Assembly (NCBI GenBank): GCA_936914845.1
Contig: CAKZGE010000005.1
Span: forward strand, 186,001-250,000
Direction of reading: 5' to 3'
Source of the DNA: an uncultured Chloracidobacterium sp.
Lineage (GTDB): Bacteria > Acidobacteriota > Blastocatellia > Pyrinomonadales > Pyrinomonadaceae
Length of the DNA stretch: 64,000 bases
The notes under the pieces are model-generated. The model worked only from the letters and a program-made list of their open reading frames with translations. It was not told where the DNA came from and did not search any database. Position numbers and translations under genes: made by a program. Positions 26,137-33,208 of this stretch are shown piece after piece (positions within the stretch are counted from its first letter, which is position 1; each line of letters opens with the position of its first letter).

Positions 26137-27000
26137 ATGAAGCCGATCTTGCCGAAACGAAAAGTGATATCAAACCGCTTTACCCAACTTGCGGGTTCTC
26201 AGACCCCTTTGCGGGCATTGGCCGGCGACCTTTCAAAAGTGGCAAAATACGCCATCGACGAGGCAAATACGCTTTCGCTGGAGCGCGTGCCGATCGTTCT
26301 TTCACGACTGCCCAAAAAGCTGGACGGGCTAAAGATCATTCATCTTTCGGACATTCATCACAGCCCTTTTACGGGGCTCGAACACATTGAACGGATGGTC
26401 AAGGTGGCCAATCGGCTGCGGCCGGATATGTTCCTTCTCACCGGGGATTACGTTTCGCACGAGACGGAATATATTGAACCGGTCGCGGAGGCCCTCGGGC
26501 GGCTTAGTTCGGAATACGGAACCTTTGCCTGCTTAGGCAATCACGACCATTGGACGGATGCCGATGCGGTTACCGCGAACTTTCAAGAGAACGGCATTAG
26601 GATGCTGGTCAACGAAGGTTTTCGCTTTGAAGCACGTGACGCATCTTTGTGGCTGGCCGGCGTAGATGACCACATGGTCGGTAAAACCGATCTCGCCGCG
26701 GCATTGAAAGGCTCCTTTGCAGACGAATTCAAATTGGTGCTGGCGCACAACCCGATAATTTTTCGCAAAGCCGTCGCCGCCGGTGTTGACCTGACCCTGA
26801 GCGGGCATACGCACGGCGGCCAGATCCGCTTGCGGGATGCTGCCAAGCCGTTGATCCGCAAGCGCAAGTTGACGGCCGGATTGCACGAACGCGGCGATTC
26901 ACACATATACATAACACGCGGCATCGGTACGGTCGTTTTGCCGGTCAGGTACCAATGTCCGCCGGAGATCTCGCTGCTCGAATTGAAATGCCCGCAATGA
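26137..27000 (+). CDS. Metallophosphoesterase (YkuE/calcineurin-like)
   Basis: A 287-residue calcineurin-like phosphoesterase with all metal-ligand motifs in order: 'LSDIHHSPF' (D-x-H), 'LLTGDYVS' (GD), 'CLGNHDHWT' (GNHD), 'LVLAHNP' (H) and 'LSGHTHGGQIRL' (GHTH). The N-terminal 60 residues are helical with no obvious membrane span. Members of this group hydrolyse phospholipid headgroups or UDP-sugar lipids at the membrane, and the downstream pgsA gene (4-bp ATGA overlap) makes phosphatidylglycerol phosphate. This suggests a phospholipid role; the substrate is inference. Confidence 0.88.
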   Translation: MKPILPKRKVISNRFTQLAGSQTPLRALAGDLSKVAKYAIDEANTLSLERVPIVLSRLPKKLDGLKIIHLSDIHHSPFTGLEHIERMVKVANRLRPDMFLLTGDYVSHETEYIEPVAEALGRLSSEYGTFACLGNHDHWTDADAVTANFQENGIRMLVNEGFRFEARDASLWLAGVDDHMVGKTDLAAALKGSFADEFKLVLAHNPIIFRKAVAAGVDLTLSGHTHGGQIRLRDAAKPLIRKRKLTAGLHERGDSHIYITRGIGTVVLPVRYQCPPEISLLELKCPQ

Positions 27001-27581
27001 ACGGAATTCTAACTGTGCCCAATCTGCTTACTGTTCTGCGAATGGTATTGATACCCGTATTTGCAAGTTTGCTATATTACGGTTACAGCAAATGGTCGCT
27101 GGCGGTATTCGTTGTTGCCGGTTTTTCGGACATGGTGGATGGTTTTTTGGCCCGCCGCTTTGGTCAGGAATCAGAACTGGGCACCATCATCGACCCGATC
27201 GCCGACAAACTTTTGATGACAACGGCCTTTGTTATCCTTACTCTGCCGAACATTATGCCGCCGGTAAAACACCTCCCGATCCCATTTTGGGTGACAGCGG
27301 CAGTGCTCGGACGCGACCTTTTGATAATTACCGTCGCCGGTGCGATCAATATCATGACCGGCTTTCGCGGCTTTCGCCCGTCTGTACTCGGTAAGCTGAG
27401 CACGTTTGTCCAGGTTGTCGCCGTCACGCTGATCCTGGTCGCGGCGGTAAGCGGGTATTCTTTCTATCTTCCGACAACATATTTTTTAGTGGTCCTGCTG
27501 GCAGCGGCCTCGGGCATACACTATATCTTTCAGGTTGCCAGGTTGATGAAAGAAGAAGATAGCGACACCGCACGAAACTGA
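26997..27581 (+). CDS. pgsA: CDP-diacylglycerol-glycerol-3-phosphate 3-phosphatidyltransferase
   Basis: A 194-residue CDP-alcohol phosphatidyltransferase with the motif D-x2-D-G-x2-A-R-x8-G-x3-D-x3-D, here starting at 'DMVDGFLARR' and ending 'GTIIDPIADK'. About five or six hydrophobic spans. 'NLLTVLRMVLIPVFA' at the start is typical for PgsA. It makes phosphatidylglycerol phosphate. The start ATG overlaps the phosphoesterase stop by 4 bp; an in-frame upstream start would lie inside that gene. Confidence 0.93.
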   Translation: MNGILTVPNLLTVLRMVLIPVFASLLYYGYSKWSLAVFVVAGFSDMVDGFLARRFGQESELGTIIDPIADKLLMTTAFVILTLPNIMPPVKHLPIPFWVTAAVLGRDLLIITVAGAINIMTGFRGFRPSVLGKLSTFVQVVAVTLILVAAVSGYSFYLPTTYFLVVLLAAASGIHYIFQVARLMKEEDSDTARN

Positions 27582-27616
27582 CGCGAGGTCGCGAATGTGT
27601 TAATGTTTAGCCTTGA

Positions 27617-28465
27617 ATGATCAAACGAGACATCCCCGAATTAATCCTATTTTTTGACCTTGAATGGGTGCCGGATGCCGCGGCGGCGGTCCGCTTATAC
27701 GATCTGCCGGCAGACATTTCAGAGGCTGATGCGATGCAGGTCCTGTGGGAGAAAAGCCGCAATTACAGCGAAGAGAATCCACGCCCTTTTTTAAAGTATC
27801 TTTTCTCAAAAATAGTTTCGATCGCTTTTCTTTCACGCAAGATCGTTTATATCGACGGTGTTCGAAAGATAGAATTTTCGCTCAATTCTCTGCCGAAACT
27901 GCCGCTAACGGACCCGTTCCCGGGCGAAGCGTTTCTTATTGACCGGTTTCTTTATATCTTGGGCGAACGGGAACCCCAGCTGGTCGGCTACAATTCGAGC
28001 ACCGCCGATCTGCAGGTGCTTATACAACGCGGCATCATCAATGAGGTATCGGCTCCCACCTTTAATTCAAGGCCTCCGAAACCGTGGGAGGGCCGCGATT
28101 ATTTCAATCATTCGGAAGAATGGCATTTCGATATACTGAAATATTTTGCCGGTTATTCGATGGCTCCGCAGCTTAACGAAATTGCACGCCTATGCGGATT
28201 TCCGGGCAAGTTGGACGTCAATGGCGAACAGGTGCCTGACCTGTGGTTGGCCGGCGAGATGCAGAAGATCATAGAATACAACTGCATCGATACGCTCAAT
28301 ACATATCTCGTGTGGCTGCGGATCGTCTATTTTGCGGGCAAAATGAAAGAAGAGGAATACATCAGCGAACAGGACGAATTTCGCATGTTCCTTGATGCCG
28401 AATCTGAAAAGCCGCAGGGCGCATATTTGGTCCGATTCATCGAAAAATGGGATGAACTCGGTTAA
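27617..28465 (+). CDS. DnaQ-fold 3'-5' exonuclease (PolB-like, PF10108 type)
   Basis: A 282-residue protein with a DEDD exonuclease layout: ExoI 'ILFFDLEWVPD' (D14, E16), ExoII around 'LVGYNSSTADLQVL', ExoIII 'IIEYNCIDTLNTYLVW' (Y-x3-D). This matches the predicted polB-like 3'-5' exonuclease family found beside diverse genes in bacteria. It is probably a DNA-trimming nuclease of repair. Its stop shares one base with the nurA start (TAATG), so it is coupled to the NurA nuclease gene. Confidence 0.85.
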   Translation: MIKRDIPELILFFDLEWVPDAAAAVRLYDLPADISEADAMQVLWEKSRNYSEENPRPFLKYLFSKIVSIAFLSRKIVYIDGVRKIEFSLNSLPKLPLTDPFPGEAFLIDRFLYILGEREPQLVGYNSSTADLQVLIQRGIINEVSAPTFNSRPPKPWEGRDYFNHSEEWHFDILKYFAGYSMAPQLNEIARLCGFPGKLDVNGEQVPDLWLAGEMQKIIEYNCIDTLNTYLVWLRIVYFAGKMKEEEYISEQDEFRMFLDAESEKPQGAYLVRFIEKWDELG

Positions 28466-29649
28466 TGCTCAATTACCTGCACCTGAAAGACGAGCTTGGC
28501 AAGAAGGTTGGCGATCTTCGCAGCCATGCCGCCTCCATCACCGCGGAGCGCTCGCGGCTGAACGATGTGCTGCGGAATATCCAAGGAACCTCGGCGGATA
28601 AGATCGCTGAACGCTTAGCCGGGATCGATGATCCGGGAGCGGTACCTTCGGCGGAGATCGAGCGGAGCGGCTCTTTTTTCCTCGATTTTAATGAAACGTG
28701 GACGAACCACGAAGAAGCCCGGCAATGGGCGGCATCAGTACTCGAACGCCGAACGACATTTGCCGCGGACGGCAGCCAGATCTACGTTGAACAGGAAACG
28801 TCGCTCCCCGTCGGAGCGATACAGGTCGGGTGGTTCGAAAATGCTCACGACCCGAAAGCGGCGTTCATTAAGGACGTAAAATTTCGCCTTTTTTCACCGA
28901 CCGATCTTTTAACCGGCCAAGAAGAACCCTTGCGGCCGGAAACAAGACTCGGCGAAGAGCGATTTCTGGCAGAAGCGGCTTGCGTGGAAGATTTTCTACG
29001 CCGGCACAGCGGCTGGCAGCAAAGGAATGAGCGAATGCCGCTCGCGTTCTTCGACGGAACATTTCTGGTTTCGATCGCGATGCCGAAAACATCGCTTCAA
29101 CGGACGTTCGTACAGGCGATGGTAAAGTTGGTTCGTCTTTCCGAAGAGACGCGCGTTCCGCTGGTCGGGTACATCGACCGCAGTTTTTCCAGAGATCTGG
29201 TGACCATGCTCACAAATTGTTCGGAGCAAGCCGCCCCCGACGATCTTTTTGACGCCGCATTGCTCTACAGACAGATGAAATGGGGCTCGCGAACCGCGTT
29301 CTGTTTTGCACGCCGCCTAGGCATGGATGCCTTTGTTGATGAAAAAACGAAGCGGCCGTTGGTCGGCTTTGTATATTTGCAAACGAGCGGAGATTCGCTG
29401 CCGGCCCGTCTTGATGTTCCAAGCTGGATGTTGGCGGAGGAATTGATCGATGAAGCGGCGGATGTCGTCCGGGCGGAATGTATCGTTGGCCTTGGGTACC
29501 CATATCCGCTGGAGGCGGCAGACCAAATGGCGGTCATTCACCACCGCGACCGCGAGGTCTTTCTGCGCGCTCTGCAAGAGGTATCGATGAGCGAAGATCT
29601 CGGTTTCAGCTTTACAAGAAAACAGGCCAGCAAACAACGCCGCCGCTAA
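28465..29649 (+). CDS. nurA: NurA-domain DNA nuclease
   Basis: A 394-residue protein with the NurA fold, an RNase H-like nuclease. Conserved acidic motifs are 'TTFAADGSQIYVE' (D102), 'LAFFDGTFLVS', 'GYIDRSFSRDL', and a C-terminal 'YPYPLEAADQMAVIHHRDREVF'. The N-terminal 60 residues are helical. NurA works with the HerA translocase in archaeal end resection; a bacterial HerA is expected but is not in the window. Overlaps the exonuclease stop by one base; the HAS-barrel gene follows after 62 bp. Confidence 0.88.
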   Translation: MLNYLHLKDELGKKVGDLRSHAASITAERSRLNDVLRNIQGTSADKIAERLAGIDDPGAVPSAEIERSGSFFLDFNETWTNHEEARQWAASVLERRTTFAADGSQIYVEQETSLPVGAIQVGWFENAHDPKAAFIKDVKFRLFSPTDLLTGQEEPLRPETRLGEERFLAEAACVEDFLRRHSGWQQRNERMPLAFFDGTFLVSIAMPKTSLQRTFVQAMVKLVRLSEETRVPLVGYIDRSFSRDLVTMLTNCSEQAAPDDLFDAALLYRQMKWGSRTAFCFARRLGMDAFVDEKTKRPLVGFVYLQTSGDSLPARLDVPSWMLAEELIDEAADVVRAECIVGLGYPYPLEAADQMAVIHHRDREVFLRALQEVSMSEDLGFSFTRKQASKQRRR

Positions 29650-29711
29650 GATAAGATGATGCCGGCATCGGCACGTGCCCTGCGTAGGCAGAATAGGCTA
29701 AAATCATAACT

Positions 29712-30290
29712 ATGAAGATCGCTCGGATCGTCAGTTCCGCATCACATATCGACTATATCGCCCGCGTCATTGACGAACTCGACGCGATAGAGGCACCGAA
29801 AGCGGAAGATTACGGCTTTGGTCAATTTGTCGCGGTTGACCGCGGCGGTATCGATGCCGTCGGTATTGTGTACAATTCGGTGCTGGCAAACCCGGAATAC
29901 GCGAATTTTGGCCCGCGGCTTAGCCCGAAACCGGCACTCGAGCTTTTTTCGCCTGATTTTCTAAGCGAGCAAGGGGTTTTGCTGGGCGTGCTGATGATCG
30001 GCACCGTGCAGACAGGCCACGGCATTCCGCGAAGTGTGATACCGCCGGGAGCTGTCGTCGAATCGCTTTCGGCCGATGCAGTGCACCGTTTTCATGCGGA
30101 TGGCTCCGGCGGCGTCCGGTTACACTATTATCCGCAAGTGCTCGACCACGCCGGTATCTATGCGATCCCGCTGCTTGAGAACATAATCGATCAGCTATCT
30201 GCCGTCGCCGGCGAGGAGAGCCGGAAGCGGCTCGATGTGCTTAAAAATTCGCTTTCATGGCAGCGGACCATGGGTGCACAAAGATTTTAA
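29712..30290 (+). CDS. Stand-alone HAS-barrel (HerA-associated) protein
   Basis: A 192-residue protein whose N-terminal half looks like a HAS-barrel: 'IARIVSSASHIDYIARVID', 'FGQFVAVDRGGIDAVGIVYNSVLANPEYANFGPRL', then 'GVLMIGTVQTGHGIPRSVIPPGAVVE'. In HerA this barrel is the N-terminal domain before the ATPase; here no ATPase follows. Its place between nurA and a methyltransferase gene suggests it supports a HerA-NurA complex. The methyltransferase ATG is 2 bp after its stop. The family call rests on pattern and context. Confidence 0.7.
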   Translation: MKIARIVSSASHIDYIARVIDELDAIEAPKAEDYGFGQFVAVDRGGIDAVGIVYNSVLANPEYANFGPRLSPKPALELFSPDFLSEQGVLLGVLMIGTVQTGHGIPRSVIPPGAVVESLSADAVHRFHADGSGGVRLHYYPQVLDHAGIYAIPLLENIIDQLSAVAGEESRKRLDVLKNSLSWQRTMGAQRF

Positions 30291-30292
30291 CG

Positions 30293-31099
30293 ATGGAATT
30301 TTCAAAGATCTATCACGAACATTGCGTCGAAACGCTTAGGCGAATGCCGGACGCGGCTTTGGATATGACCATTACCAGTCCGCCGTATGACGATCTGCGA
30401 GATTACAATGGCTATCATTTCCCGGTCGAAGAGATCGCCGCCGGACTTTTTGCGAAGACAAAACCGGGCGGAGTGGTGATCTGGGTGGTCGGCGACCGCA
30501 CCGTCAACGGCAGCGAAAGTCTTAGCAGTTTCAAACATGCCATCGCCTTTAACGAAGCGGGCTTTCGCGTGCACGATACGATGATCTATGCCAAGAACAA
30601 CCCGATCCCGAGCGACTGCGGCCGACGCTATCGCCAATGTTTCGAATATATGTTCTGTTTTTCAAAGGATACGCCAAAAACGTTCAATCCGTTGATGCAG
30701 GAAATAAAACAAGAAAAAGCGTTCAGATCTTTTCGCATTACCCGCACCGGCCGAAATGATCTCGCACATGATCACGTAGCTCCGCGCGAGCGCAAGGTGA
30801 ATAATATCTTTTATTACAATGTCGGCACATCTTCCGCAAAAGACAAGATAGCTTTTCGGCATCCGGCTATCTTTCCGGAAAAGTTGGTCGAAGATCAGAT
30901 CTTGACTTGGACGAATGAGGGCGATGTGGTCTATGACTGTTTCATGGGCAGCGGAACGACGGCCAAAATTGCCCAGGTGCTTGATCGTCGATGGTTGGGG
31001 TCAGAGATCTCTGCCGAATATGTTAAGTTGGCCGGGGAGCGGCTGGCACCTTATCTGCAGGCAACAGAAAAGCCCGCCGAATTTCGACGGGCTGTTTGA
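30293..31099 (+). CDS. Beta-class DNA methyltransferase (N4-C or N6-A)
   Basis: A 268-residue DNA methyltransferase with the beta-class order: catalytic 'TITSPPYDDLRDYNG' (SPPY at 29-32) near the N-terminus and SAM-binding 'VVYDCFMGSGTTAKIAQVL' (FMGSGTT, 217-223) near the C-terminus, with the target-recognition region between. SPPY is commonest in N4-cytosine enzymes, so m4C is plausible, but N6-adenine is not excluded. No restriction gene adjoins it, so it is probably an orphan modification enzyme or part of the nurA run. Start ATG chosen over an upstream in-frame ATG inside the HAS-barrel gene. Confidence 0.92.
   Translation: MEFSKIYHEHCVETLRRMPDAALDMTITSPPYDDLRDYNGYHFPVEEIAAGLFAKTKPGGVVIWVVGDRTVNGSESLSSFKHAIAFNEAGFRVHDTMIYAKNNPIPSDCGRRYRQCFEYMFCFSKDTPKTFNPLMQEIKQEKAFRSFRITRTGRNDLAHDHVAPRERKVNNIFYYNVGTSSAKDKIAFRHPAIFPEKLVEDQILTWTNEGDVVYDCFMGSGTTAKIAQVLDRRWLGSEISAEYVKLAGERLAPYLQATEKPAEFRRAV
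31061..31093 (-). terminator. Hairpin terminator shared by methyltransferase and pyrE-like genes
   Basis: AGCCCGCCGA (31,071-31,080) pairs with TCGACGGGCT (31,084-31,093) over ten positions with one mismatch and a 3-base loop. On the minus strand it is followed by TTTTCTGTT. It lies inside the methyltransferase 3' end and would stop transcription of the convergent pyrE-like gene. Confidence 0.6.
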
Positions 31100-31115
31100 A
31101 TACGTTTCTTTAAGC

Positions 31116-31730
31116 TTAGAAGCGAACCTTTTCTTCTTCTGTTTCCGAAGCATTTCGCGAAGCACGCCATTCATCTTCGGTCTCGTAAAAATTGACGTCA
31201 AAATTAAGGAGCGTCTTTACTTGAATGCCATCAAATTCGGTCGGAGCATCTTCAAATTTCGCGATGGTCCCAATGCCGATGACCTCTGAACCGGCGGCTT
31301 TGACCAGATCGATCGTTTCTCTGACCGCTTTGCCCGAACGCAGAATATCATCAACAATGATCGCCGGATAAATATCCGTTTCGCTAAGGTATTGACGGAA
31401 CTGGCGTTTGCCGTCTTCCATTTCGGCCCAAAAGATCTGATCTGCGGTCAAGGCTTCACGAACGCCGATGGCGACCATAATGCCGCCCGGGCTGGGGCTG
31501 ATGACCGAAACTTTAGGCAAGCGTCCGGCGATGGTCTTTTCCATGCGAAACATACGGCTAAGGCCGACTGAAAGAATGCGGGCGTTGTCGTAATAGCGAA
31601 ACGCCAGCGGCATCTGAAAATAATGCGACGCGTGCTTGCCGTTCGGGTAAATGAAATGTCCTCTGCGGTAGGCACCTGATTCCTGCAGGATCTGCATAAC
31701 AGAAGCGGGTGACGGAATAAGATCGACCAT
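31116..31730 (-). CDS. pyrE: Orotate phosphoribosyltransferase-like protein
   Basis: A 204-residue type I phosphoribosyltransferase. The PRPP loop is 'AIIVDDILRSGKAVRETIDL'; the N-terminal 'SGAYRRGHFIYPNGKHASHYFQM' resembles the orotate enzyme's G-x-F-x-L-x-S-G-x-H-S-x2-Y region. The C-terminus has a short acidic, non-conserved tail (about 190-204). Likely pyrimidine synthesis or salvage; no other pyr genes nearby, so orotate specificity is a family inference. Confidence 0.75.
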   Translation of the reverse strand: MVDLIPSPASVMQILQESGAYRRGHFIYPNGKHASHYFQMPLAFRYYDNARILSVGLSRMFRMEKTIAGRLPKVSVISPSPGGIMVAIGVREALTADQIFWAEMEDGKRQFRQYLSETDIYPAIIVDDILRSGKAVRETIDLVKAAGSEVIGIGTIAKFEDAPTEFDGIQVKTLLNFDVNFYETEDEWRASRNASETEEEKVRF

Positions 31731-31806
31731 TATTATCTCCTTGCTGCCGTAATTAGTCAGATAAAGGCTAGCGAAAGCACCATTTTAAACAGCTGATTGC
31801 CAATTA

Positions 31807-32262
31807 TCAAATTTCGCCCTTTAAAACCTTTGCAATGATGGTCTTTTGAGCCAAGCTCATCTTTGGCGGCAGATCATCGGCGGCAAACCACCGAGCTTCT
31901 ATTATCTCCGCACTCTTCGCCTCGGGCGTGCCGCTTGCCCGGGCTTTGAACATCATTTCGATATGGCGGTTGATGACCCTTACGCGAAATAATATCGGTT
32001 CTCTCAGCTCGATGCCCGTCTCTTCCATTACCTCGCGGACGATCGCTTCGTGCGGCTGTTCGCCCGGTTCGATAAAGCCGCCGGGCAAACCCCAGCCGGA
32101 ATATGGCCGCAGAACGTGGTCCAAGATCAATACCTCGTTGTTTTCATTGATGATGACGGCCGCCGCCGACGCCGTGAATTTTTGCTGGGTAATGCGTACA
32201 GCGCGGTAGCGAAGGCTTTCCGGCATTAGGCGCCAGACCTTTCTGATCGTTTGCAAAAGCAT
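31807..32262 (-). CDS. Nudix hydrolase
   Basis: A 151-residue Nudix protein. The Nudix box is complete in 'GGFIEPGEQPHEAIVREVMEETGIEL' (G-x5-E-x7-R-E-x2-E-E-x-G), so it should be catalytically competent with Mg. Substrate cannot be read from the box; the N-terminal 'WRLMPESLRYRAVRITQQKF' is a short extension seen in a subset of bacterial Nudix proteins. It is 76 bp from the pyrE-like gene's start, same strand. Confidence 0.9.
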   Translation of the reverse strand: MLLQTIRKVWRLMPESLRYRAVRITQQKFTASAAAVIINENNEVLILDHVLRPYSGWGLPGGFIEPGEQPHEAIVREVMEETGIELREPILFRVRVINRHIEMMFKARASGTPEAKSAEIIEARWFAADDLPPKMSLAQKTIIAKVLKGEI

Positions 32263-32368
32263 CCTTTACACTCTAATTTAGATGCGGCAGATATTCCACA
32301 GAAAACGTGCGGCCGGGCAAATTCATCTATTTGTTCTCGTCACTTTGTTTGAGAAATTCGGGGTCTCT

Positions 32369-32923
32369 ATGAAAAAACACCTAATCCATACCGCATTCGC
32401 CTTTGTTTTTGCACTGCTCTGTTTTGCTTCGGTACATGCTCAGGCTGAAGCTGGCGGAGCCATCATGGCTGTTGATGAAGGCGTCGGCGGCGGACCTTCG
32501 GGCGGAGTTGGCGGCGGCAGCGGCGGGAGCAAATCTTACGCTTCTAATGTAAAGCCGCCCTCTACACGAAAACGCACAGCGGCCAAAAAGACTGCACCTG
32601 TTCAGCCAAAGCCGAAAAAATGGGATGGTTTTGTCGTTGGCGACAAATATTCTTTCCTTAATTTTGAAGTGATATCGGCCGATAAGCCGATCTATACCCG
32701 CGATGCAAAAGCTCAGGGAGCCTCGGGTTTGGTCCAAGTCGAGGTGTTGATCGAAACGAACGGTTCGGTCATCGCCGCCAAAGGCCGCACCGGAAACAAA
32801 CTCTTGTGGCCAGAGGCAGAGCGGGCCGCACTCGCTTCAAAATTCAACCGCCCGATGGTTTACGGAAAACCCGCCAGAGCGATCGGCTTTTTGGTTTACC
32901 GGTTCGGCAAGGGCGAGGACTAG
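32369..32923 (+). CDS. Secreted TonB C-terminal-domain-like protein
   Basis: A 184-residue protein with signal peptide (MKKHLIHTAFAFVFALLCFASVHAQ), a glycine-rich linker (GGGPSGGVGGGSGGS), a basic stretch (STRKRTAAKKTAP), and a C-terminal domain with 'GLVQVEVLIETNGSVIAAKGRTGNKLLWPEAERAALASKFNRPM', the TonB_C fold. Unlike true TonB it has no N-terminal membrane anchor, only a cleavable peptide. So it cannot work as a classical energy transducer; role unknown. ATG at 32,369 is chosen over an upstream ATG at 32,282. Confidence 0.75.
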   Translation: MKKHLIHTAFAFVFALLCFASVHAQAEAGGAIMAVDEGVGGGPSGGVGGGSGGSKSYASNVKPPSTRKRTAAKKTAPVQPKPKKWDGFVVGDKYSFLNFEVISADKPIYTRDAKAQGASGLVQVEVLIETNGSVIAAKGRTGNKLLWPEAERAALASKFNRPMVYGKPARAIGFLVYRFGKGED

Positions 32924-33033
32924 CATTGGCTCTTGGCCTGACAATTAGTTATTTCATTTATGGTGTAGTAAGTCAGGAAAAATCGGGAACTGTCTTGAAA
33001 AGGCCGATCTGATCTGTCTAATTCGGTTTTATA

Positions 33034-33092
33034 TCTGTGTGATCTGTGGTAGTGCCCCTGATCTGCAGGGTTTTGAACACAGAACGCACAGA
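33034..33092. repeat. Imperfect inverted repeat of CACAGA words in a 285-bp gap
   Basis: The gap 32,924-33,208 has no gene. TCTGTGTGATCTGTG (33,034-33,048) is the reverse complement of CACAGAACGCACAGA (33,078-33,092) at 12 of 15 positions, with a 29-base loop; a third CACAGA follows at 33,100-33,105. No T-run follows the hairpin. It may be a dispersed palindromic element. Confidence 0.45.
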
Positions 33093-33208
33093 ACAAAGAC
33101 ACAGAACCTTTCTATCTACCCGCTTCGCGGCAGGACTTAGCCATCAACACCACCTATCGCCCGAACATTCGACTTCACATTTTACGGCAGTAATTTTATG
33201 ATTAAAGA

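Noticed and set aside
24372..27608. Similar CGCGAA...TTAATGT/CTAATGT words near 24,380-24,405 and 27,585-27,608
   Set aside because: Short and imperfect; probably chance or promoter-like composition.
32924..33208. tRNA or small gene in the 285-bp gap
   Set aside because: No TpsiC-like box, anticodon arm or convincing frame; only the CACAGA palindrome is seen.
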